Source: Nemertoderma westbladi (lineage: Eukaryota > Xenacoelomorpha > Nemertodermatida > Nemertodermatidae). From it: a stretch of 64,000 nucleotides of DNA. The stretch spans positions 1-64,000 of the forward strand of contig JAUCBJ010001804.1 of assembly GCA_032718475.1 (NCBI GenBank), in the 5' to 3' direction. Both the position numbers and the translations under genes were made by a program. Positions 22,254-32,800 of the stretch are shown here, in pieces (position 1 is the stretch's first letter; each line of letters begins with the position of its first letter). The notes beneath the pieces are model-generated. The model did no database searches. It saw nothing but the letters and a program-made list of their open reading frames with translations, and had not been told where the DNA came from.

Positions 22254-23460
22254 TTTTTTTAATCTGTACCACCCCCCACCCCAACCCAAGCGCGCCAATA
22301 TACTGTCGAAAATTGGGGTTTTTTGTTCAAATTTGAGGTATTTTTAGGCTCATAATATCGAGTGTTGCTGCGACTTAGGGAAACTGTTGGAGCAACTTCT
22401 ACTTTTAATATGTTAAAATATAATGTAAAATAAGAACTTTTATCGATGCAATAAAATATTTCACCGATGCAAACATGCTTTTATTGGGGGCGAAAATTGA
22501 AATTTGAGGTTAAACCTCAAATTTGAGACAAAACCTCAAATTTCGCCAGTCTTTACAACATCACCAGCCTGCCAGCAGTAGGTTGTAGCAGTAGGCTTTG
22601 CTGCTTAGTGCTTATAGAGCTTGGTGAGAATGAGTGACCAGTGTAACCTGTGACATGACATGTATGCAGGGTAGGCTTAACCTTACAGCACAGCAACTTA
22701 CAGTAAATAACTTTAGTCCGTTAGTGATTGGTGAGAAAAATGCAGAAGACTAGAGAAATTCGCTATCCTTACCGCCTTACTGTTGGTAAGAAGAACAGTA
22801 GACCAGATCCTCACTGTTGCAAGATTCAAGCTCACACAGCTGCAAAGTCACAGACTCAGGAAGGCCTACCAAATCTTGTAGATATTGAATCAATTCCAGA
22901 ATTTGGAAGTTTACATATTCTGGCATTCATCTGTTCTGTTCATCATTCATATCACACACCTTCTGAAAAAAATATGTTTTCTGGTTGTTGATGTCCTCTT
23001 TAAAACTTTGTACAGTATATCAAATGAAGCCATTCCTCTCCTGACAGCCTGAAGACTTATGTAATATTCGCCTGCCCTAGCTATATCTGTCAATTTGAAT
23101 ACTGTACCACTCTACCATCATTCTTCCACAGTTTGGAGCCCCTTTCTAGACAAATGTTGCCGCAAAGGTTGACGTGGTTTATATAATATATGTGGACTTG
23201 ATTCTTTTGTTAGTTATTCTATACGACTGGAGACTCTAAAGTTGGAACCACTACCTACTGCAGTATACATCAATTAAAGTTCAATTTGATAATGTGCATT
23301 AAACTTATATGTAAAGATCTAAACCTGATCCTCCAGCTCCATTACAACAATGTGCAACATCCTCGCAGACTATTTTAATATCCCAGCCAGACATCCAATG
23401 CAATCATGACCTGGCCATATATATAAAATTATGAAGCAAAGGCCATGCCCCGCCCATCTG
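22254..23460. other. Gene-free stretch with palindromic CCTCAAATTTGAG words
   Basis: At 22330-22345 and 22495-22550 the word CAAATTTGAGG and its reverse complement occur at least five times. The same word cluster returns at 24725-24845, largely in the other orientation, which may mark the two ends of a 2.5-kb repeat. The short frame at 22728-22991 has no recognisable domain. Confidence 0.4.
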
Positions 23461-23469
23461 CCCATGCTG

Positions 23470-23690
23470 CCATGTCTGCATGACTGCATGTTCCATACAA
23501 CACCTCTTCTCTATCAGGGTCATTAACATATGGAACATGCTGGACCTGGAACACAGTAGAAACATCATCATCACTAATCGCTATTCCTTTAAACACTCTT
23601 TAGACTCTGCTTTCTTATCAAGACATCTGAAATGTTATAGAAATCTAAGTGACTGTTTGTTTATACTATACATACATACATCCTTTTAAA
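23470..23690 (+). pseudogene. LINE (CR1/jockey-like) RT C-terminal fragment
   Basis: The frame encodes FSIRVINIWNMLDLEHSRNI then SFKHSLDSAFL. This is the pattern of the last residues of many CR1/jockey-type LINE proteins (a VINxWNxL segment followed about 15 residues later by FKxxLD). It belongs to a different LINE family from the others in this window. Nothing upstream extends the RT domain. Confidence 0.55.
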
Positions 23691-26273
23691 TTGACCTTAT
23701 GAGGAACAAGAATCATTTATAACTTGGGCAAAATGTATAACCTTTTTCACTAACCTATTCTCGAGGCTTTTATCTCATCTCTGGAGTACACCTTGCAGGC
23801 ACTAAAGTTGCATTGCAGTAGTGTGTAGTGATGGATTTTGCTCAAATTTCGATCAAAAATTTTGATCAACACATTCAATGAAATTTTAGAAATTCCACCA
23901 AAAATATTTTGGCACTTGTATCAAATCAAATTGACCCTCCCAATCTGCTAATCCTGAAATCACCATTTAATCCTGAAATTTAGTGCAGGTGATATCAATA
24001 TTCCTAACTCTTGTTTATTGTTTTTTGGTTACTTTCAACTCACATCTGTAACCTGCTCCTTTGCTAACCCTGCACCCTGTAACCGGGCACTAATGAAAGT
24101 GACTTTAGTTTAGGTGATTTCAGGATTAGCAGATTATGAGCTAGGAGGGTCCCCTATTTGACACAAGTGCCAATGTTTTATTTTACTTTTTTACCGGGAT
24201 AAAAAGTAAAATCAATACAAAATTATGGCTCTATGGTACATTATTACAGGGGTATTATGTGGCAATATTATTCAATATTATTGCAGGTTGCTGTGTTGCC
24301 GACTTTGCAAAAGCTGTGCCCAACAAAAAGTTACAATATTCAGATACTATGGGGACAACTTTTTCCCTACCAGTAGGGAAAAAAAGTAAGCCTACTACTT
24401 TTTCTCCCGATTTTAGGGCATACTCATGCAAAAAAGTAACAATATAAAAATATAAGTTCTTTAAGCTCTGTACTGTACTTCGTTTTATATGTCTACCATC
24501 TGATCATACCACATACCACCCCACTGCACCCCTACCAGTAGCGTTTTTAAGTATAAGCCTTTTTAAACTAATACTGAATATGTTTTAAATATTATATTTC
24601 ACAACACTCAGACACTAGGCCTACATCAGTTTATTTAATACAGTAACTTTACAATACAGTAACAAGCTAACAACTGCTGAACTAGGCCAACTATGACTTC
24701 TGTCTGTATCTGACTATGCTGCTATGAAATTCAAATTTAGGGTAAAACTCAAATTTAGAGAATTAACCTAACCTTGTATTAAATTTGAGGTAATTCCAAA
24801 ATTGGGTCTATAATTTGAAATTTGAGGTATTCTCAAATTTGATGATCTCCCTGACTGGTATATGTCCAACTACAGAACTACAAACTGACAAACATCAGAA
24901 CATAAACCTGTCCGCTGTCCTACTGTCTGATTGTCCTACAGTCCTAAGCTACTTTTTTTTGACAGACATTTGTAAATATTTTTTATTTTGTATATACTCT
25001 CATGTGCATTTTTTTAAATTCTCATATATTTGTGCCCATTTTTTAAAATCTGCTTCATCACATACTGTTGTTCATGGTTACATATTTGTTATTTTATGCT
25101 ACTACGTACGCTTATTTGTTGTAATTACATAACGTTTTTATCAGTTTATTGCATCATAAATTACAATAATTTTAAATTACTTACTGTTATACTGTATATT
25201 TAGTAAAGGTTTCGAAATGAGTATTCCGATCCGATGCTAGGTTACCTATTAGTGCTCCCGGAAGGGAACCTTGGTGATTTTCTCCCTTTAATTTTAATAT
25301 TTTAATCTGTGTGTTTCCGATTTAAATTTTAATATTAATTGTGAAATAAATAAAAAAAAAATAAATACTACAGTCAGACAATACTACTGTACTACACTGT
25401 ACTAGACTGCTAGACTGTACTGTCAGTGTCAGACTGTAGGTACAGACAGGCCACAGGCAGAGGTAAGACTGTACGGCAGTACGGTACGGTACTCTACTCA
25501 GGTACACGTACAAGACGTACATACAAGACGTAGATCATGCAGTCCACAGTCTGGCAGTAGGCAGGATGGTAGTCCCTTCCTGGTCCTGCATTCTCCATTT
25601 CTACCTACAGTAGAAAGCTACGGGACATCCAGCACCAGTAAGTTCAAGCTGCGCTGAGGTAAAGGATATGACAGTCATTAGGTCGAGGCGTACAACTGTA
25701 CATGTATTACAGTTTATATTATTACTAGCCAGTAAGCCATCGCACAGATCGCAGATGGATGAATAATGCAATAACTAAATAGTTTATTAAAAATAAATTT
25801 GACAAATGAATTATTATTAATGACCCAGACTATGCCCAATCATGAATCACTGCTTGCAATACATTATGGGTAATCTTTTTATAAAAATCACATAATCGTA
25901 ATTTTAAGCTAGCATAATGTCTGCAATAAGTTAGCAGAAAATTAAACAATTTTAAGCTCGCATAAAGCTTACATATTACAAGCACTAAATATCTCCCCCC
26001 AGCATGGCGGATATAGCAAATGATTAATTAATAGCTTGCATTACATTAACAATTTGACATTTATAACAATGTTTTACTCTATTTATTAAAAACACAATAA
26101 AATAGCATTAACTGTGATGTTAACCAAAATGCTTGCAATTTGTTAGCACAAGTATGTAAAGTGCAGCGGTTGTGTCACATGCCAGCATTATGCAAGCTTT
26201 TTGCTAGGGTGGATTTTGACTGGGAAGAGGATTGAAATTAACAGGCAAATGAAATTAACAGGAAATTTGTGTT
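23691..26273. other. Long gene-free stretch
   Basis: It contains a decayed unit of the 68-bp minisatellite at 24003-24062 and the CAAATTTGAG cluster at 24725-24845. A CTGTACTGTA-rich tract lies at about 25370-25520. Repeated GCTTGCAAT/AAGCTxGCATAA words lie between about 25850 and 26200. Short frames here have no recognisable protein similarity. Confidence 0.45.
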
Positions 26274-26641
26274 GTAAATTTTAGGCATAGAGGCGACCCC
26301 ATTTATAAGAAATATTAAAACATACCTTCTGCCGATAGTCATGTATTGATACTGAAATATTAATTTATAATGTCAACACCTCAACGAAATTATTTAGCTA
26401 ATTATTCTAAACAATCACGATTGAATACTCAGCCAATCATTTTGCGAGTCAAATAATGTAAATTTTAGGCATAGAGGCGACCCCATTTATAAGAAATATT
26501 AAAACATACCTTCTGCCGATAGTCATGTATTGATACTGAAATATTAATTTATAATGTCAACACCTCAACGAAATTATTTAGCTAATTATTCTAAACAATC
26601 ACGATTGAATACTCAGCCAATCATTTTGCGAGTCAAATAAT
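26274..26641. repeat. Perfect tandem duplication, 2 x 184 bp
   Basis: 26274-26457 is repeated at 26458-26641 without any difference that I can see. Both start GTAAATTTTAGGCATAG and end CGAGTCAAATAAT. It is non-coding. Confidence 0.95.
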
Positions 26642-27165
26642 AAGCAAGCTGACTTAGTCTGGCTCCTTACACTACTACTGTTACGATATATGGCGCTGTG
26701 TACTAGAACAGCCCAATATACAGTATAGAGCGATTAGATAAGTTATATCGATGTACAGCATTCATTTGGTAAGGAAAATGAAATACACGAGTTTATATTA
26801 TTCATCCGATTTTGTACAGTATGTACCCTTACGTATGTAATTTTATAATAAAACCTTAGCATATTAAATTATGGTGGCAAACTTTTGTATAACATTAACA
26901 CGAATTTGCCGTTTATTGACATTGACTGAACCTAATGTGTATTTGTATTAATTTCCTTTATATTTCCCTACAAACTGATGTTGTACTAAATTAATGCTGA
27001 ATGTGCTTTAATAATCGCGAAATTAATGCTACGGCCATAAACCTATAAGCCCACCAAGACAGATTTATTACCATATATGGTAATGATTTGAGAAATGGGG
27101 AAGCATAGGGCTATAATCCGGCTCTCTCATTGGTTTAGTTATTTTAGGTTGGTCTAATGGTAGTA
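26642..27165. other. Gene-free stretch before the large BEL element
   Basis: No recognisable gene or repeat. It is the 5' genomic flank of the LTR element. Confidence 0.5.
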
Positions 27166-27301
27166 GGTATAGAATTATATTCCCTAAATGCCGTGGATTT
27201 TCAAAATTTTATTTTATTCGAATTAACTTTGTAAAGGATTGCTTTGAGTTCTCATTCGTATTTGTTCTATCATTTGTACGCCTATTGGTCAAGTGGTTCA
27301 G

Positions 27302-27360
27302 TAGCTCAGTCGGTAGAGCGTTGGAAATTATATGTGTAGTAGGTATTGAGTTCGAATCCT
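27302..27360 (+). promoter_or_regulatory. tRNA-like pol III A box and B box inside the LTR
   Basis: TAGCTCAGTCGGTAGAGCG (A box plus a perfect GCTC/GAGC D stem) is followed 34 bp later by GAGTTCGAATCCT (a B-box/T-loop match). The acceptor and anticodon arms do not pair when laid out as a cloverleaf, so this is not a normal tRNA gene. It is a tRNA-derived or pol III promoter-like module. The same bases occur in the 3' LTR at 42329-42387. Confidence 0.65.
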
Positions 27361-27537
27361 AGTAAGTGCGAATTATTTTTTGTGCAGAACTTCAACTCAT
27401 TTAAATTGACCGCTACAAATTAATTGCATTTGTCTGTACCAATGAGACTGTAGTTATTTGATTGTAACCAATGTCGTGCAAGTTATATATTAGCTGGACC
27501 AATAGCTATCTTTAAAACCCTGTTAGAACCTATAGAA

Positions 27538-27559
27538 CAATCGAGAATTTTCTCGATTG
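27538..27559. promoter_or_regulatory. Perfect 10-bp inverted repeat upstream of the TATA box
   Basis: CAATCGAGAA, TT, TTCTCGATTG lies 18 bp before the TATA box and is also in the 3' LTR. It contains a GAAnnTTC core like part of a heat-shock element. A transcription-factor site is an inference. Confidence 0.5.
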
Positions 27560-27577
27560 ATTGCAGCACAAATTTGC

Positions 27578-27585
27578 TATATAAA
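27578..27585 (+). promoter_or_regulatory. TATA box of the LTR promoter
   Basis: TATATAAA followed by GG, in U3 position, with a CT-rich tract (CTCTCTCTC) beginning about 25-35 bp downstream where transcription would start. Confidence 0.65.
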
Positions 27586-27711
27586 GGTGCGATTTCGTTC
27601 ATTAGTTATCTCTCTCTCTCAATTACTCTAACCATATTCGTATCTCTGAGTTATCTAATATTTGTTTATTCTGTCATTAGTTTTCAGATTACATTTTATA
27701 TTATTATCTGC

Positions 27712-27717
27712 AATAAA
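27712..27717 (+). terminator. LTR polyadenylation signal
   Basis: AATAAA lies about 130 bp after the TATA box, fitting the R region of an LTR. The equivalent in the 3' LTR is at 42739-42744. Confidence 0.6.
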
Positions 27718-29069
27718 TTCAGAAATACCGCTATCTGCTTTTCTTTACCATGATTCACTACGGTGAACAAACCTAAGGGACAGGATGGCCGGCTAGAGAT
27801 CGGGCCGCAGCAATGAACGGGAACATCACGGGAATGTAGACAAGAGACAACCCGCAATACCATCTCAGTTATTCGCCCATCGCCTGAAAGGTTAGACAGC
27901 GTTCGACGCCTTGCTACCTAAGTGTAAGACCAAAAGATCAAAAGGTAGAAGTAGTGACACGCTGTGAGCCTAAAATTACATCTTAGGGACTGTACTGTCT
28001 TGATTCAGGAAAACCCACAGTAGACCTTCATATTCCTACGGGGGGAGAGCGCAGGCAGATACTAGTACGCAGATAGGACGTAGGCACACCGGTACGAAGC
28101 ATACAAATTGGTAGGGTGCAGCAAACTGTACGCCTAACTCTTGCTAAGTACAGGTGCGTTTGCGACTATTTGCAGTACAACGGTGTCCATTGCATTAGAA
28201 CTTGTAGGCTAGGGGGGTTGCTGTGTTTTCACCTGAATTGGGATTGTACCGTTCAGGCGGTAGGGCAGTTTACAACTAGGCGCAAATAAATTGAGGCTAT
28301 TAGGGATACTAACATCTACCGTGTCCCCGCCAACGCCCTAATAGGAAGTCACCCAGCCTACCTAGGTGACTAAAATTCTAGATAGGACGCCAGGATAGCT
28401 ATTAGTAACTGTATGCCTACAGTAGTAAACTAACACATCTTTTCTTAGTATCAGGGACCTGGTACCTAAAATTGCCGAATTCTGGGCGTAGCATTAACCT
28501 TATGCCTGAATTTGAGTCCTGGAAATACGCAAGAGGGGAAGGAACCTTATCATTCGTGAGTATTGGACCTACAAGTTGCAAAATTAGAATATTCGTAAAA
28601 TGCACACCGTACCCAGTAATTATATATGTGAAGGAGCAAAACTGCTTTTGACCGTTCAGAATTAATGCACGCGCGTTAGAAATTATTTACACCTCAAAAT
28701 ATATAAAATTAACTTTCGTCCTTACTGTGTTTTGCCCGCTAGTTAGACATCTCCAAATCTCTGCCTCTGTATCTAGCTAGCGTCTCTTTGCCCAACCATA
28801 TAAATCACACCGCGGCAAAGTATACGAGCCCCTTAGTCCGTCAGTGAGTCAGCCTGATTTTAGGATTCGCTGCGCGGGATTTTGTTTTATCGAAGTTTGT
28901 CTGCTCGTAGACTGTTTTCTGCCTCACCGGTTATAAGAGATCGATACTGCAATATATTCGCTTACTTAGAGTTTACTGTTTTGGTGAGAAGGTCGGATTT
29001 ATGATTTGATTCACAAACTTTACAGTAGGATATTGCAGGTATTGTTACCGTCTCTTCCATATAGTAGGA

Positions 29070-29871
29070 ATATGTTTTACTGAACTACGGTTCGGTAGGA
29101 CTAAAGTTATTTGAAAATTTTGTATTTTGAGGTAAAAATTTGTATTTGATTAGCTAAGTGCTAATTTTTTGAAATAAAATTTGATTTGAACCGCGTGTAA
29201 ATATTTTGGAATTGAATACCGGTGTTTAAAAGGGTTTAAATACCATATTGTACCGGTACAAAATTTTCGTAAAGTAAAACCTAACTCTTTTGTTTTTCAG
29301 GATTCAGAACTCATTTCTAGACTGTAATGGGAGCAAGACCGTGTTTAGCAAGTTTGGGAGATAGATAACTCAACAACTTTGTTTGGGAAAATCGCGTTTC
29401 GTCCGCAACGTTAAAAACGGAAAGGTTCACGTCCGGTTTGTATCTGGGAATCTGTTTTTCTGGAGAATTATTGGAGTGGGTGAGTTCGAAAAGTTGCATA
29501 AATAAGTTAGGCATTACCGTATTAGTTAAAATTTATTGTGGGTTCCACTGTCTCAAGTATTTATGCATTCCGTATGATTTCTTTGTTCATTGCTGAATTA
29601 GTCCGTATTATTGTATTTAATTTACCTTTTTTGATAACGCATATTGTTATCCGATTTATTTGTTATAAAATTGGCCGCTAGGCTAATTTTATTATATACT
29701 TATTCCGTGACATTTATTTGCTGTAAAATTGGCCGTTTAGGCTAATTTTATCCATCTGCTATAAAATCGGCCGGTAGGCTAATTTTATATGACTGTAATT
29801 AGTACCGTTTAGATAAAATACGGTAAGTTTGATACTTTGACACTCACTTTACTTGACTTACAACTACCGAA
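29070..29871 (+). other. Leader between 5' LTR and gag
   Basis: About 800 bp of AT-rich leader. Part of it (29357-29470, with TCCGCAACGTT and GTTTGTATCTGGGAAT) is recognisable on the minus strand at 55000-55080 in the related element. I could not identify a clear primer-binding site next to the LTR. Confidence 0.6.
29665..29788 (+). promoter_or_regulatory. Three tandem stem-loops in the gag leader
   Basis: Three units at 29665-29692, 29724-29750 and 29761-29788 follow the plan ATAAAATTGGCC, a 4-5 nt loop, GGCTAATTTTAT. Each can fold into an 11-12 bp stem with G-U pairs. The stem word is kept while the loops differ (GCTA, GTTTA, GGTA). The position just before gag is where packaging or dimerisation signals sit in LTR elements; that role is an inference. 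Confidence 0.65.
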
Positions 29872-32800
29872 ATGAGTGACAAACAAGACTATACGAAAAA
29901 TACACAAACCGACTATGACTCATGCGACGGAGATAAGTCAGCAGCGGAAGAACAACAGGGGAAGACTCGCGAGCCTACCGAACCTACACCGTGTGCGTCA
30001 CCAGTACATCCAACGGGAGTACCGGATGCCGTAGTACGAGGCGACGGCAGGACCGAGGACTTTCTAACTGTTCCGCAACCTAGATACAGGGAAACGGACA
30101 TGGTAAGTTCAGCAGGAAGCCAGGAGAGTGTGGTTAGAAGCGTCGGTGGATACATGGCGCATATTACCAGGAGTATTGGAGAAGGTCATCGCATATTAGA
30201 CGAGTTGACCGCTCCGATGTCTCGATTCGAGTTCTACACCCTCCAGGTTAGAGTGCAAACTAGAGTACACAAGTCCGTAGATAACCTAATTGGTCTACAG
30301 GATCTAGCTAGACAGAGACAGGACATGGATACTCAACTTAGAATCCTCGAGAAACTAATGATCGCTAGAGAGAAACTGATTCAGTTTAAGTCGACGATTA
30401 GGCAGATACAACAGGAACAAGCGGACCAGTTGTTAGGTGAGTCAGTTTCGGACGAATTATTACAGCCCGAGGAAGAACAGGAACTGTACCGACTGGATGG
30501 ACAATTGAAACATCTGACGGACCACTTACGTATGTGCGGCCAAGACGTCGGCGATTCGGAAACCGTGCCGGAATATACGAGGGAAACTTCACCCGTACGA
30601 ATCGAATCGGCACCGGGAATACTGGACCAATCGTTAGTGAGTATTCGCAGCGAAATTGGCGAGATAAGTATAGTGACGTCAGAAATTTCCAGACAGCAAC
30701 AACAGCATGACAGACAACAAAGGGAAGCTGAGGAACAAGCTCAACTGTTGACGGCACAAGCAGCCGTACAAGAAGAAAAACTACGCGTTGCGGATGTTGC
30801 AAGAATCTCTCATCTGCAAGAACAAGCCGAGTTGGAAGCGGCTGAGATGGAAAGGTTGGAGCTAGAAATAGCACAGCGAACAGCGGCAGCTGAGTTAGCG
30901 CAACGAGCAGCAGCAGCGGAACTAGAGCGACGAGCAGCAGCAGCGGAACTAGAGCGACGAGCAGCAGCAGCGGAACTAGAGCGACGAGCAGCAGCAGCGG
31001 AACTAGAGCGACGAGCAGCAGCAGCGGAACTAGAGCGACGAGCAGCGGAGTTGGAAGAACACAAGCGAGTTTCGGAAGCAAGAGCTGAAATGAAAAAACG
31101 GCAAATAAAGGCTCAATCAGCGATAAGACAAGCGGAGCTCGAGGCGCAACAACGACAGACGGAACAACGCGAGAAGGAAGTTAAACTTCATTTCGAACTC
31201 GGGAAGAAGGCGAGAGAATTAGCCAACGCGAAGGAAGATCTGGATCTACAAGCCCGCGATCGATCGATGAGATCTCGAGACGGACACGATCTAGACCAGT
31301 TAGAGGTAAGGCACCGCCAAATCCAGGAACGAATGAAGGAAGGTTCGGTAGGGGCACCTGGACGAGAAAGACAATTAGTTAAAGACTTATGTCAAAGATT
31401 CCCTCAGGTAACTCCTATGTTTGCACCGGTTACGACTAAGGAACCTGTTTCGATTGCTGGTAGTAGTAATATTTCTCCTATCCATGGTGCGACGGAACAC
31501 AGGTTTGTTATTCCGGACAAGTTTACACCGCCAAGAGCAACATCATCGCCTATTCCAAAAGTCAAGGTAAGTAACCCGCCGATTACAGATCGTAGTAGTT
31601 TATTAGTCGGACCTGCACTACTGACGACTAAACAGGTGAGTCCACCTTTGACGCCAAAACCTGTTACACACTACGCTTACCCAATGACGTTTAGGCCAAC
31701 AAGGCCTTTGGATTCAAACGCTGTCGTCCGACCACCGGTCCAGTTTGCATCGCAATCTACGACTTCGAGGAAGACTTGTGAGCCTACCGAACAACGGAGA
31801 CCAGTGGATACGCGACCGTTCAACCAGTTTACATCGCAATCTACGACTTCGAGGAAGACTTGCGAGCCTACCGAACAACGGAGACCAGTGGATGATGTTC
31901 CAAAACGAAACGTTAGAATTCGTACGACGCAACGGACGCGAGCACGTCGACCACCATATCCAGATGATAGTAGTACTTCGAGCGAATCGGATTACCCGAA
32001 ACGCGAGGTATTTAGAACAGGGGCGGCCGATGAATATAAACGCGAGCGTTCAGACAACTCCTTTGTAGACAATCCTCCACAGAATACACCAACACAGAAG
32101 GCGTTACAACCAACGGACGCAATCAGTACACAACAGTTCGCCGACATCCTGCGACCAGTTGTTAACAAGTTGGCTCAGATCGAGGAGCGTCTGGAGGAAG
32201 TTCACACTGACAGTTCGAGAAATTCCGAATTCGAACACAATAGACATCCGAAGGAACCACAAAGACCGGTACCTTCAAAACACACCTCGTATCAGGGAAA
32301 AGCGCCCAGAAGGGAGAACATCAACCAGTGTACCAACCAAGGACGCGAAACTCTGAACGTTGCCGAGGAGATAGCGAAATTCGCAGCCAGACAAGGATTG
32401 CCGGTACAACAACCACCGAAGTTTTCCGGTAGCTCAAAACACTGGCACACTTTCGTAGACTATATCGAATCCCAGATCGCCGTGTGCGCCTTTACATCAC
32501 GGGAGAAGTTCAATTACCTGCTCCAAACGTTGTCAGGAGAACCTAAACGTTTAGCGGAGACCTTCGTTGGTGTACCGGACGCCTTCGAACTAGCGTACGA
32601 TCGTTTAACTTCGATATACGGAGGTACAGTCAGTATGGCCAGGTCAGTAATAGAGGAACTCTGTAAGGGAGGGGCTATTACTAAACCCGTCGACTTATTA
32701 AAGTTGGCCGACGAGATAAAGAACGCTATCACTACTTTAAGATCCATTGGACAACTTGACTACGGGAATACCCCTACAGTCCTATTAAAGATCATAGGAC

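Larger units (their letters stand above)
27166..29069 (+). repeat. 5' LTR of the BEL element
   Basis: Identical to the 3' LTR except at five positions seen by eye (27731, 28079, 28414, 28772 and 28875), with no gaps over 1904 bp. It holds a TATA box, a likely poly(A) signal and an unusually long U5 part (about 1.3 kb). Small open frames such as 28417-28605 on the minus strand occur in both LTRs and look spurious. Confidence 0.92.

Noticed and set aside
25720-26215. A TIR element bounded by ACTAGCCAGTAAGC and GCTTTTTGCTAGGG
   Set aside because: The candidate ends share only a few bases and no target duplication is visible.
27295-27369. A functional tRNA gene
   Set aside because: The A and B boxes and the D stem are good, but the acceptor, anticodon and most T-stem pairs fail, and the sequence sits identically in both LTRs. 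I kept it only as a pol III-like module.
30398-31081. Minus-strand frames of 227 and 84 codons with Leu/Val or Ala/Ser repeats
   Set aside because: They are reverse readings of the RRAAAAELE repeat in gag.
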